A stretch of DNA of 15,314 nt from a bacterium (GTDB lineage Bacteria; Elusimicrobiota; Elusimicrobia; Elusimicrobiales; UBA9959), in contig JAKAMO010000066.1 of the NCBI GenBank assembly GCA_021812825.1, positions 1-15,314 of the forward strand, written 5' to 3'. Below, one piece after another: positions 1-6,776 of the stretch. The position numbers and the translations under genes were made by a program. Every line of letters begins with the position of its first letter. The stretch's first letter is position 1. A model generated the notes under the pieces. The model was given only the letters and a program-made list of their open reading frames with translations, searched no databases and was not told the DNA's origin.

Positions 1-22
1 AACGGGCAGGGCGCCCGTAAAT

Positions 23-51
23 GCGAAAACCCGCTTTTGGCGGGTTTTCGC
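23..51. terminator. Perfect 12-bp hairpin, likely intrinsic terminator
   Basis: GCGAAAACCCGC at 23-34 pairs perfectly with GCGGGTTTTCGC at 40-51 around a 5-base loop. The core is a GC stem flanked by AAAA on one side and TTTT on the other, the usual form of a bidirectional rho-independent terminator. It could end a plus-strand gene lying left of the window, or a short minus-strand transcript from the promoter at 107-134. The T-run is only four long and is followed by CGC, so termination strength is uncertain. Confidence 0.6.
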
Positions 52-103
52 GTCCCCTTCCTTCGGGGAGTTCACAGTTGGAGGCCGCTAGGCGGCGTCC
101 AAC
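23..103 (-). ncRNA. Candidate small structured RNA or leader
   Basis: A strong sigma-70 promoter at 107-134 would start transcription near 99-103. Read on the minus strand, the product begins directly with a hairpin: 98-104 pairs with 76-82 and 92-96 with 84-88, with one G-G mismatch and a 3-base loop. A second small stem follows (UCCCC/GGGGA around a GAAGGAA loop), then the perfect terminator-like hairpin at 23-51. The product would be about 75-80 nt. A further 6-bp hairpin at 2-18 lies beyond it, so this may instead be the structured leader of a gene outside the window. I do not recognise it as 6S, SRP, tmRNA, RNase P or a known riboswitch. Confidence 0.35.
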
Positions 104-106
104 TAT

Positions 107-134
107 AGTATAGCAGGCCTAATCCGGTTGTCAA
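107..134 (-). promoter_or_regulatory. Near-consensus sigma-70 promoter
   Basis: On the minus strand TTGACA (134-129, perfect -35) is followed after 16 bases by TATACT (112-107, five of six matches to TATAAT). The -35 overlaps the stop codon of the outer-membrane protein gene (TGA at 133-131 lies within TTGACA). It points leftward, away from the operon, to the hairpin string at 23-103. It is the best-matching promoter in the window. Confidence 0.72.
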
Positions 135-778
135 GGGGCGGGGACGGGGCTTTTTTTGTCCCTCCAGACGCTGTACTGCAGGGTGAAAGCCAGGTTCAGA
201 CTGTCAGCCGAGCCGAGGTCCAGAGAGGCCCCTTTCACGCTGAAGATATGGTGCCAGCGCAGCTCCACCCCCCCCATAGTCCCGAAAAGGAACGGCGTAG
301 CCGCCCCGCCGCCAAGGTTAAGCCCTATGCTGGAACCGGAATCCGACCCGAAACGGACGCCGCCCGAAGTGTAGCCGGGCTGGCGCCACTGATAGACGCC
401 TGCCCCTAGTATCCCGTAATAGATACGCCGCCCCTCGGAATACGAAGCCCTGACGAACGGCGTAAGGGAGATGATGCGCAGCTGCAGACCTTCGGAAGCC
501 CTGTTATTGTGGGAGCCGGCATAAAATGTCTCCGCCCCGTAGCTCAGGACCTCGTCTACCCGCTTGGAGACGGACAGGCTGAACGAGGAGGAAGAGGAGA
601 AGCCGGCTGTTTTATCCCCCCAGTGCCCTCCCAGCGGCATATTCTTGCCTATCCCGGCGTTTATATAGCCGGCCAGGTACCTGGTCGGCTCAGGCAGGTC
701 CCCAAGGTCGGGGAGATCGGGGAGGTTCTGCGCCGAGGCAGGAACAGCCAGCAGAAGGAAAAGAAGGACTTTCCTCAC
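131..778 (-). CDS. Small secreted outer-membrane beta-barrel-like protein
   Basis: 215 residues, family not recognised. A clear Sec signal peptide is followed by a likely AxA cleavage (PASA before QN, after residue 16). A Leu-Pro-Asp/Gly-Asp-Leu repeated linker (19-31) comes next. From about 34 to 206 the chain alternates short amphipathic strands rich in Gly, Ser, Tyr and Phe with turns (GYINAGIG, FSLSVSKRV, TPFVRASYS, GILGAGVYQW, VELRWHHIF, LAFTLQYSVW), the pattern of an outer-membrane barrel of perhaps eight strands. The aromatic-ended last strand resembles an outer-membrane assembly signal but is followed by about nine more residues. The start is GTG, overlapping the epimerase stop as GTGA, with GGAAAGG upstream. 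It is last in the operon. Barrel topology is inferred from composition, not homology. Confidence 0.7.
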   Translation of the reverse strand: MRKVLLFLLLAVPASAQNLPDLPDLGDLPEPTRYLAGYINAGIGKNMPLGGHWGDKTAGFSSSSSFSLSVSKRVDEVLSYGAETFYAGSHNNRASEGLQLRIISLTPFVRASYSEGRRIYYGILGAGVYQWRQPGYTSGGVRFGSDSGSSIGLNLGGGAATPFLFGTMGGVELRWHHIFSVKGASLDLGSADSLNLAFTLQYSVWRDKKSPVPAP

Positions 779-1863
779 CCGCGCGCCTTTCCGGGCGTCA
801 CGCCTATGCCGGCCTTGACCGCGTCCAGCGAGTAGACCCCGTCCTTAGAGAGGAACGAGGCTCCGCGCATGCCGCTGTCCTTGATGAAGAACGGCGTGTC
901 CAGGTCTATGAAATCGAAACCTCCGAGGCCGCCCGCGAAATGGGCGGCCGCGCAGGAGGCCAGTTCGCTCTCGAGCATCTCGCCCATCATCAGCTTTACG
1001 CCCCGGGCGCGTGCCAGCGCCCAGACCTCGCGGGCGCGCAGGAAGCCCAGCTTCGTCAGTTTTATGTTGACGGCGGTGACGGCGTTCCGGCGCAGCAGCC
1101 GGAAAACGTCGTCTAGGGAATAGGCGGATTCGTCGGCGCAGACCGGCATCGGCAGCTTCCTGGACAGGTAGGCAAGACCGTCGACGTCGTCCTTCTTCAC
1201 CGGCTGCTCCACGACTTCAGGACGTATCCCCCGGCGGGCGAGACCGCGCAGGAAATTCTCCGCCTCCTTCGCCGTGTACGCGCAGTTCGCGTCGAGATAG
1301 ACCGCGCAGCCCGGAGCGGCCTTGCGGACGGCCTCGAGCCGGCGGAAGTCCTCGTCCATGTCCGCGCCCGTTTTTATCTTGAATATCCTGAAACCCCGCG
1401 CCCGCATCTTCTTCGTAAAATCGAAAGCCGTCCGCGCGTCCCCTATCACTACCGTGACGTCGGTCTTAAGGCGCGGGACCCTGCCGCCGAAGAACTTCCA
1501 GAGCGACACGCCCTGCAGCCTGGAGGCCAGGTCCAGCAGGGCCATCTCGGCGGCGGCCAGCGCGGCCCGGTTGCCGTCGAGCAGTTTCTCCAGGACGCAC
1601 ATCGCGCCCAGATAATCCGCGGCGTCGCGGCCGGCCAGCAGCTCCCCGGCCTTCTCCAGACTGCGCATCGTGCGTTCCCGGGTCTCGCCGGTGATATGCG
1701 TGGCTATGGCCGCCTCGCCGTAGCCGCTGAGGCCGCACGCGGCCTTCAGCGTGAACAGCGCGTTGGTCATGCTCCGGTGGCTGCCGCTGGATATCGTGAA
1801 CGGAGTGAAGAGCTCGGCGTCCATCCTGCTTACCGAATACCCGGAGATCAGTGAATCCTTCAT
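775..1863 (-). CDS. Dipeptide epimerase (L-Ala-D/L-Glu epimerase type), enolase superfamily
   Basis: 362 residues, normal length for the muconate-lactonizing subgroup of the enolase superfamily. An N-terminal capping domain (about 1-125) precedes the barrel. Catalytic and metal residues are visible: K162 and K164 in FKIKTG, metal ligands D191 (YLDANCAYT), E219 (VVEQP) and D244 (CADES), and the opposite-face lysine K268 in NIKLTKLG. The DLDTP stretch (320-324) is characteristic of Ala-Glu epimerases, which invert the Glu of L-Ala-D-Glu released from muropeptides so that peptidases can use it. o-Succinylbenzoate synthase is the main alternative, but DLDTP and the absence of menaquinone genes argue against it. 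It acts in the cytoplasm. The ATG lies 6 bases after the stop of the glycosyl-transferase gene, with AAGGAT upstream. The exact dipeptide specificity cannot be read from the sequence. Confidence 0.82.
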   Translation of the reverse strand: MKDSLISGYSVSRMDAELFTPFTISSGSHRSMTNALFTLKAACGLSGYGEAAIATHITGETRERTMRSLEKAGELLAGRDAADYLGAMCVLEKLLDGNRAALAAAEMALLDLASRLQGVSLWKFFGGRVPRLKTDVTVVIGDARTAFDFTKKMRARGFRIFKIKTGADMDEDFRRLEAVRKAAPGCAVYLDANCAYTAKEAENFLRGLARRGIRPEVVEQPVKKDDVDGLAYLSRKLPMPVCADESAYSLDDVFRLLRRNAVTAVNIKLTKLGFLRAREVWALARARGVKLMMGEMLESELASCAAAHFAGGLGGFDFIDLDTPFFIKDSGMRGASFLSKDGVYSLDAVKAGIGVTPGKARG

Positions 1864-1869
1864 GAAAAA

Positions 1870-3009
1870 CTATCCTTTCCGCGGCACAGAATCGCGGCCC
1901 AGCAGCATCAGCGCTACTACTATCAGGAAGATCAGCACGCTCTGGACGAGCAGCAGCCAGGTCCCCGCCGTGGAGGCGGTATGCCTTATCGTCCAGGCCC
2001 CCAGGCCGAGGCAGACGTTCAGCAGCACTATGAAGCCCACTGTCTGTTCCACGCCCATGCCCAGCTTCATCAGGCGGTGGTGGAAATGGTCCTTCCCGGC
2101 GTATTCCAGCCATTCCCTCACGTTGGTAACTGTGCCGTTCCTGATGCGCGAGATGGTGGTATAGATGATGTCGAAGATAGGGATGCCGAGCACCAGCAGC
2201 GGAGTGGAGAAAGCTACGGCAGGATTGTCGGTGGCCCAGCTGCCGTAGAGGGCCAGGCAGCCCAGTATGAAGCCTATGAACGTGGAGCCGGAATCCCCCA
2301 GGAAGACGCGGGCCGGCCGCCAGTTCATGCGCAGGAAGCCGGCGCATGCGCCTGCCAGGGCGGCCGAGATGAACGCCAGCGCGTGCTGGCCGGAGTTCCA
2401 GCCTATGCCCAGGAACAGCAGCGCGCAGACGGCTCCCATCGTCGAGGCCAGGCCGTCTATGCCGTCCATGAAGTTGAAGGCATTGACGATGCCGACGAGC
2501 CACAGGACGGAAAGGACGGTCGATAGCGCGGCGCCGAAAGGCATCTTGAGGGTGAAGCTCATGTGCAGGCCGAAGAACGTCACCGTCAGGGCGGCCACGG
2601 TCTGCCAGAAAAGCCTGGTACGGGCCGAGAGCCCCTTCCAATCGTCGAAGAAGCCGAGCAGGAATATTATCGTACCGCCCAGCAGTATGCCGTATATCTC
2701 GCGGGAGAACTGCAGGTTGCGCACTACCGCCGCCAGGAAGGCCAGATAGACCGCCAGGCCGCCTATGCGCGGTATCGGTTCGAAATGCACCTTCCTCTCC
2801 CCCGGCATATCGATGGCGCCTATCCTGAGGGCAAGCCAGACGCTGGCGGGGGCCAGCAGGAAGACTGCGGACATCGCTATCAGGAACAGGTAAAGCCAGC
2901 GCAGCCCCTCGATCCACGTCCAGGCGGAGAAGCCGCCGGCCGGCAGCATGGCCACCAGGGCGGCCAGCGTGAGCAGGGAGAAGATCCCGCCCTGGCGGCG
3001 CATGGTCAC
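1870..3009 (-). CDS. Undecaprenyl-phosphate sugar-1-phosphate transferase (WecA/TagO/MraY superfamily)
   Basis: 379-residue polytopic membrane protein with about ten hydrophobic helices. It transfers a sugar-1-phosphate, usually GlcNAc-1-P, from a UDP-sugar to undecaprenyl phosphate, the first step of many O-antigen, teichoic-acid or capsule pathways. Family motifs are all present: GFFDDWKGL (D122, D123), NAFNFMDGIDGLA (N176, D182, D185), the GDS motif in RVFLGDSGS (235-241), and HFHHRL (308-313) typical of the WecA/TagO branch rather than MraY. The start is GTG at 3009 with GGGGG six bases upstream; an in-frame ATG at 3003 would remove two residues. It lies between a PIG-L deacetylase and the dipeptide epimerase. 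With PIG-L it suggests a surface glycan initiated with GlcNAc and possibly deacetylated. The sugar specificity is inferred. Confidence 0.9.
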   Translation of the reverse strand: MTMRRQGGIFSLLTLAALVAMLPAGGFSAWTWIEGLRWLYLFLIAMSAVFLLAPASVWLALRIGAIDMPGERKVHFEPIPRIGGLAVYLAFLAAVVRNLQFSREIYGILLGGTIIFLLGFFDDWKGLSARTRLFWQTVAALTVTFFGLHMSFTLKMPFGAALSTVLSVLWLVGIVNAFNFMDGIDGLASTMGAVCALLFLGIGWNSGQHALAFISAALAGACAGFLRMNWRPARVFLGDSGSTFIGFILGCLALYGSWATDNPAVAFSTPLLVLGIPIFDIIYTTISRIRNGTVTNVREWLEYAGKDHFHHRLMKLGMGVEQTVGFIVLLNVCLGLGAWTIRHTASTAGTWLLLVQSVLIFLIVVALMLLGRDSVPRKG

Positions 3010-3043
3010 GGCCGCGCCCCCGCGACGCTGGCGTGGTATGGCG

Positions 3044-3060
3044 TCATTTCGCTGAAATGA
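3044..3060 (-). repeat. Perfect hairpin across the PIG-L stop codon
   Basis: TCATTTC (3044-3050) and GAAATGA (3054-3060) form a perfect 7-bp stem with a 3-base loop. The stop codon TGA (3046-3044) lies in the 3' arm on the transcribed strand. There is no T-run, so it is more likely a 3'-end or coupling structure than a terminator. Confidence 0.5.
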
Positions 3061-3670
3061 GATGGTCCAGCAGCAGGCGGCGCGGCATGAAGCCCTCCGC
3101 GTACTTGACCCTGTCCTGGTAGCCGCGGAACATCGCCGCGGCCTTGGCGCTCTCGACGATGGAGAGGTTCTTGACCCTGGTCTTGTAGACCTGCGAGCGG
3201 TGGCATTTCAGCAGCGCCACCTTCCTGGTTATCACTCCCCCTATGTCGACGAAGACTCCGGGGTTGAAATCTATCGTGGTCGGGACCTCGTAAAAGAGCA
3301 GGTTCCTGGTGTACCTCGCCGCGGTCTCCACCGCGCGGGCCACGTTGCGGTGGTCCTGGTGCGTGTCCGCGCCGTGGTTGACGAAGACCATGTCCGGCTT
3401 CACGGACTCTATCACCGTCTCCACGGCGCAGATCAGCTCGCGGGTCAGGCTGACCCCAGTATCCTCGAACCCTCCCCAGTAAAGCTTCGCCTTCAGGACC
3501 GCCGCGGCCCGCTCCTGCTCGGCCAGCCGCACCCGCGGGTCCCCGCCGACCGAGCCGTGGGTCATGACCAGCATGTGCAGCCTGTGGCCGGCGGCGGAAA
3601 GCTTGGAGAAGGTCCCGCCGCAGCCGAATTCCAGATCGTCCGGATGCGCGCCTATGCCGAGTATCTTCAT
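3044..3670 (-). CDS. PIG-L (LmbE-like) zinc-dependent N-deacetylase
   Basis: 208 residues from the chosen start. The family removes N-acetyl groups from GlcNAc-containing substrates (GlcNAc-PI, GlcNAc-Ins in mycothiol synthesis, bacillithiol precursors, some glycans). The N-terminal AHPDD motif follows the first beta strand (catalytic Asp and zinc-binding His/Asp), and HQDHRNV supplies the third zinc ligand near residue 107. Further family signs are GGTFSKLSAAGH after the motif, DMVFVNHGADTH, and a C-terminal KCHRSQ helix. An in-frame GTG at 3679 would add three residues, but it sits inside the Shine-Dalgarno sequence AGGTGG, so the ATG at 3670 is preferred. The gene sits between the AAA ATPase and the WecA-type transferase, favouring a polysaccharide or lipid-linked sugar substrate. 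The substrate itself is not determined. Confidence 0.88.
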   Translation of the reverse strand: MKILGIGAHPDDLEFGCGGTFSKLSAAGHRLHMLVMTHGSVGGDPRVRLAEQERAAAVLKAKLYWGGFEDTGVSLTRELICAVETVIESVKPDMVFVNHGADTHQDHRNVARAVETAARYTRNLLFYEVPTTIDFNPGVFVDIGGVITRKVALLKCHRSQVYKTRVKNLSIVESAKAAAMFRGYQDRVKYAEGFMPRRLLLDHLISAK

Positions 3671-3675
3671 AAAGA

Positions 3676-3681
3676 CCACCT
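3676..3681 (-). promoter_or_regulatory. Shine-Dalgarno site that sets the PIG-L start
   Basis: AGGTGG, a full match to the anti-Shine-Dalgarno core, ends five bases before the ATG at 3670-3668. The upstream in-frame GTG (3679-3677) overlaps this site and cannot be the start if the site is used. Confidence 0.7.
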
Positions 3682-3694
3682 TTTCAGCCGCCGC

Positions 3695-4492
3695 CTATCT
3701 GCTGCTTTCCGCGCCTTCCGTCACCAGTTCCTCGGTTATTGTACGCACCCCTTTGGAGTACGCGGCCAGCATGCTCATGTTGGCGATGTTGTTTATCCAC
3801 CTCGGTATGCCGCCGGAGCGTTCGTAGAGCGCCTCCATGGCCTTGTCGTCGAAGATGTTCTCCTGCAGTCCGCCCACCTCCAGCCTGTGGGCTACGTAGC
3901 GGCAGGTCTCCTCGAAATCCAGCGGCTGCAGCCTGTAGCTGAGCGTGATGCGCTGGCTGAACTGCTTGTTGGAATCCAGTTTCTCCTTCAGTTCCGGCTG
4001 GCCGCTGAGGAGCAGAGTCAGCAGGAAGCGCGTTTCCGTCTGGAAGTTCAGCAGCAGCCGCAGCTCCTCGAAAACGTCCTCGCGGTCTATCAGTTGGGCC
4101 TCGTCTATAACCACCACCACGTGCTTGCCGTCGTGGGCGGTGTCGGTCAGGAACTTCTCTATGCCCATCAGCACGTCTTCCTTCTGCTTGGGCACGTTGT
4201 AGCCGGTCAGATTATGCAGGATGACCTTCAGCAGGCCCAGGTCGTCCAGCCGCGGGTTCTGCACGGAGGAGAAGACGTATCCCTTCTTGCGGAACTGCCG
4301 CTCCAGGGACTTGAGCAGCAGCGTCTTGCCGGTGCCGTACGCGCCGGTCACCACGGCGCAGGGTTTGCGCTCCTCGACCACGTAGGAGAGGCGCGAGAAG
4401 GCCTCCTCGTGCTTCTCCGAAGAGAAGAAGAATTCCGTGTCCGGAGTGTTCTCGAAAGGCAGCTTCTTCAGGTTCCAGTGCTTCTGATACAT
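3695..4492 (-). CDS. AAA ATPase of the ExeA / PEP-CTERM-locus secretion ATPase family
   Basis: 265-residue single-domain AAA protein. It opens with a WNLKKLPFENTPD segment typical of ExeA-like ATPases. It carries Walker A GAYGTGKT (50-57), Walker B VVVVIDEAQ (125-133), sensor-1 region LLLSGQPEL (160-168), an arginine at SQRI (R181) and sensor-2 GGIPRWIN (227-234). The length matches the short ATPases of exosortase/polysaccharide loci. It lacks the C-terminal peptidoglycan-binding domain of full ExeA. Such proteins are thought to power or regulate envelope export or glycan assembly; no exact reaction is established. Next to PIG-L and a WecA-type transferase it fits a surface-polysaccharide role. 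Unlike its neighbours it has no Shine-Dalgarno site, and an AT-rich TATAAT box lies just upstream, suggesting its own nearly leaderless transcript. The function beyond ATPase is inferred. Confidence 0.85.
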   Translation of the reverse strand: MYQKHWNLKKLPFENTPDTEFFFSSEKHEEAFSRLSYVVEERKPCAVVTGAYGTGKTLLLKSLERQFRKKGYVFSSVQNPRLDDLGLLKVILHNLTGYNVPKQKEDVLMGIEKFLTDTAHDGKHVVVVIDEAQLIDREDVFEELRLLLNFQTETRFLLTLLLSGQPELKEKLDSNKQFSQRITLSYRLQPLDFEETCRYVAHRLEVGGLQENIFDDKAMEALYERSGGIPRWINNIANMSMLAAYSKGVRTITEELVTEGAESSR

Positions 4493-4503
4493 GGCAATAT
4501 TTA

Positions 4504-4509
4504 ATTATA
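4504..4509 (-). promoter_or_regulatory. TATAAT -10 box just upstream of the AAA ATPase
   Basis: A perfect TATAAT sits in the only strongly AT-rich patch of the minus-strand block. Its expected start point (about 4497) leaves only about 5 bases before the ATG at 4492. No good -35 is found 16-18 bases upstream, so it would rely on an activator or a degenerate -35. Confidence 0.45.
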
Positions 4510-4544
4510 AATGCCGCGATAAGGCAAGCAGGCCGCTCTCCGCC

Positions 4545-5597
4545 TCAGGCCAGCCTGGCCCGCAGCAGCTCCGCCCTGAACGCGTCGCGTTCGGCCGGGC
4601 TCAGGTCCCTGCCTGCCGCGGCCCTGATGTGCGCGGGCTGCATCAGCAGGGTCAGCTGGTTGAAGGCGCTGAAGTCCAGCCCGGTGGGGAATCCCATGGC
4701 CGCCCCCATCCGCACCAGCGAGACGTTCTGCATGAATTCCTCGTAGGAGAGGGTCCTGGCGTGCTTCAGCAGGCCCAGCGCCCTGAACACCGCGTCCTCC
4801 GTCTTGATCCTGAGGCCGCCCTTCAGAAGGGCCTCCCGCGAGACTATCTCCTGGCGTATAAGGTTGCGGATCACCCTGTCGATGTTCTGGCAGAAATCCT
4901 CCTCCGAGCGGCCCAGACAGGTGGCGTTGGAGATCTGATAAAAATCGCCGAGGACCATGGTCCCCTCGCCGTAGATGCCCCTGGCGGTTACGCCCAGATG
5001 GGACAGGTTCTCCAGCACCTGCGGCATGCGCCCCAGGCGGGAGAGCGCCGGCAGATGCGCCAGGCAGGAGACCCTCATGCCGGTGCCGGTGTTGGTGGGA
5101 CAGGCCGTCAGGAAGCCGAAGCGCCGGCCGTAAGCGAAAGGCAGCGCCCGGCCCATAGCCTCGTCTGCGCGCAGCGCGGACGCGAGAGAGGACTCTATCG
5201 CGAAACCGGAGCGGAGGCACTGTATCCGGAGATGGTCCTCCTCGTTGACCATGACGGCAATGTCCTCATCGTTGGCTATCGCCGCCCCGGAAGGCAGCAC
5301 CGAGGAGGCCAGCGCGTGGGAGACATGGTGGCGCTCCACGAGGAAGCGTTTCTCCGCCGGGCGCAGCGTCTCCAGCTTCAGGAAGTGCCCGCGGGGAAAA
5401 AGCCCGGTGTCCTTGGCCGCGGAAAGCGCGAGGCGGCGTATCTCGGCCAGCTGGCGCGGCTCGGCGCGGTTCGGAAAAGGGAAGCCCTGCAGGTTGCGCG
5501 CGAAGCGCACGCGGGTCGAGAAGACCATGTCCGGCCAGGCTCCGCGGGCGTTGGCCCAGGTCACGTACGGCCGGAAGCTCTTTATGACGTCAGCCAT
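4545..5597 (-). CDS. Protein-arginine kinase McsB
   Basis: 350 residues from the chosen ATG, the usual McsB length. McsB belongs to the phosphagen-kinase superfamily and phosphorylates arginines on proteins, marking them for ClpCP in Gram-positives. Seen here: WPDMVFSTRVRFARNL (21-36), matching the family's ATP-binding start; the catalytic loop NEEDHLRIQ (118-126); CPTNTGTG (166-173) around the active-site cysteine; and a C-terminal arginine-rich helix (DLSPAERDAFRAELLRARL). An in-frame ATG at 5663 would add 22 residues not expected in the family. The ATG at 5597 has a strong GGAGGGG site and overlaps the end of mcsA by 8 bases, so translation is probably coupled. mcsA is directly upstream, as in Bacillus, but ctsR and clpC are not in this window. 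Confidence 0.95.
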   Translation of the reverse strand: MADVIKSFRPYVTWANARGAWPDMVFSTRVRFARNLQGFPFPNRAEPRQLAEIRRLALSAAKDTGLFPRGHFLKLETLRPAEKRFLVERHHVSHALASSVLPSGAAIANDEDIAVMVNEEDHLRIQCLRSGFAIESSLASALRADEAMGRALPFAYGRRFGFLTACPTNTGTGMRVSCLAHLPALSRLGRMPQVLENLSHLGVTARGIYGEGTMVLGDFYQISNATCLGRSEEDFCQNIDRVIRNLIRQEIVSREALLKGGLRIKTEDAVFRALGLLKHARTLSYEEFMQNVSLVRMGAAMGFPTGLDFSAFNQLTLLMQPAHIRAAAGRDLSPAERDAFRAELLRARLA

Positions 5598-6105
5598 GAC
5601 GCCCCTCCAGTTCCCGCATCGCGTCTCGCAACTTGGCCGCGGCCTCGAAGTCCTCTTTCTCAACGGCCCTCTTCAGCGAGGCCCTCAACTCTTCCAGCCG
5701 TCTCGCGGCTTCCCCCCTGGAAAGCTTGAGCGCCGGACCGCCTGCGTAGCCCCTGCCGGAGTGCTGCGCGAAGCCGTGTATCCTGGCCATCAGCTCCGCC
5801 AGCTGCGGCTCGAAACTTGAATAACAGTCCGGGCAGCCGAGCAGGCCGCTCTCCTTGAACTCCGAATACTTCAGGCCGCAGCCCTGGCAGCGCAGGGTCT
5901 TCTTCTCCGGCGGCAGGAACTCCTTGAAATAGCCGCTCATGTTGCCGACGATGTCGGAGATGTTGAAAGCGCCGGTCTCCAGGCCGAAACCCATCCCCTT
6001 CTTCGCGGCGCAGGCCGGGCACAGGTGCATCTCCCTGACCTTGTTGTTGACCGCCAGCTTAAGGAAGACGGCGGCGTGGTTCTTGCGGCATTCCTCGCAG
6101 AGCAT
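5590..6105 (-). CDS. McsA, zinc-finger activator of McsB
   Basis: 171 residues, typical for McsA. Four CxxC pairs bind metal: C3/C6, C29/C32, C73/C76 and C91/C94. A UVR motif occupies the C-terminus (about 133-167, with the EKEDFEAAAKLRDAMRELE pattern shared with UvrB, UvrC and ClpC). McsA activates the arginine kinase McsB and acts as its adaptor. Its ATG shares one base with the stop of lolD (TGATG), with GAGGG nine bases upstream, and its 3' end overlaps mcsB. The family is usually studied in Firmicutes stress operons; here it sits behind a lipoprotein-export ATPase. The symbol is supported by the adjacent McsB. Confidence 0.93.
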   Translation of the reverse strand: MLCEECRKNHAAVFLKLAVNNKVREMHLCPACAAKKGMGFGLETGAFNISDIVGNMSGYFKEFLPPEKKTLRCQGCGLKYSEFKESGLLGCPDCYSSFEPQLAELMARIHGFAQHSGRGYAGGPALKLSRGEAARRLEELRASLKRAVEKEDFEAAAKLRDAMRELEGRHG

Positions 6106-6776
6106 CAGTAGATACCCTCGGTCAGCCTGCCCGATCCCATGCGCAGCACGCGGTCGGCGCGCCGGGCGGCCTCCTCGTTATGGGTGACCATCAGCACGGC
6201 GGAGCCCAGGCCGGCGGCGCGGCGCAGGTCCTCCAGTATGACCCCGGAATTGTGGCGGTCCAGGTTCCCTGTCGGCTCGTCGGCTATCAGCAGCGCCGGG
6301 GCGTTGCGCAGCGCCCTGAGCATCGCGGCGCGCTGCTTCTCTCCGCCTGACACCTCCATCGGGAACTTGTCGGCTATCGCCGACAGCCCGAAATGGGACA
6401 GCAGGCCGAGGCCCTTCGCGGCATCCCCGGCGCCAAGCACCCGGGCCGGCATCTCGATGTTCTCGAGCACCGTGAACTCCGGCAGCAGCGAGTCGAACTG
6501 GAAGACGAAGCCGATGTTCTTCAGCCTGAGCGCAGCCTTCTCGGTCTCGCCCAGGTCCTCCAGGCGGCGGCCGAAAAGCCGCACCTCGCCGCTGTAGACG
6601 TCGTCCAGCAGCCCGACGATGTTCAGGAAAGTGGACTTGCCGGAGCCCGAAGGCCCGACTATGGAGACGAACTCGCCCCGCGAGATGTGGAAATCCAGCT
6701 CCTCGAGCACCAGTATCTGCTCGTGGCCCTGCGTATAGGCCTTGCTCAGCCCTGAGATCTCGACTATCTTATCCAT
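6105..6776 (-). CDS. LolD, ATPase of the lipoprotein-releasing ABC transporter
   Basis: 223 residues, usual LolD size. Walker A GPSGSGKST (41-49), Q-loop Q93 (FVFQFDSLLPEFT), signature VSGGEKQR (142-149), Walker B ALLIADE (161-167), then PTGNLD and switch His H199. The LPEFTVLENIEMPARV stretch is typical of LolD, MacB and FtsE, and the adjacent LolC/E-type permease decides for LolD. It energises release of lipoproteins from the inner membrane to the LolA carrier. An in-frame ATG at 6836 would add 20 residues, but these are encoded by the palindromic repeat; ATG 6776 has AGGGA eight bases upstream and fits the family start. That AGGGA lies in the loop of a small GGAAAA/TTTTCC hairpin (6779-6796). 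The gene is separated from its permease by 138 bases. Confidence 0.9.
   Translation of the reverse strand: MDKIVEISGLSKAYTQGHEQILVLEELDFHISRGEFVSIVGPSGSGKSTFLNIVGLLDDVYSGEVRLFGRRLEDLGETEKAALRLKNIGFVFQFDSLLPEFTVLENIEMPARVLGAGDAAKGLGLLSHFGLSAIADKFPMEVSGGEKQRAAMLRALRNAPALLIADEPTGNLDRHNSGVILEDLRRAAGLGSAVLMVTHNEEAARRADRVLRMGSGRLTEGIY

Noticed and set aside
79..109. Plus-strand promoter TTGGAG with TATAGT
   Set aside because: Spacing is 19 bases, the -35 is poor, and it would only produce antisense to the barrel gene; the minus-strand promoter at 107-134 is far better.
1466..2917. 483-codon minus-strand frame across the transferase and epimerase genes
   Set aside because: Same strand but another frame through two complete, motif-supported genes; Arg/Pro/Gly-rich product, so not a fusion or overlapping gene.
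3062..4504. 480-codon plus-strand open frame opposite the PIG-L and AAA ATPase genes
   Set aside because: Low-complexity Arg/Gln/His/Val-rich product with no domain, wholly antisense to two well-supported genes; long antisense frames are expected in GC-rich DNA.
4548..4560. GGCCAGCCTGGCC near-palindrome at the mcsB stop
   Set aside because: It has only a one-base centre, cannot form a stable hairpin without opening the stem, and is in-frame coding sequence.
5598..5663. 22-residue N-terminal extension of McsB
   Set aside because: It lies entirely within mcsA, is absent from the family, and the ATG at 5597 has a strong GGAGGGG site.
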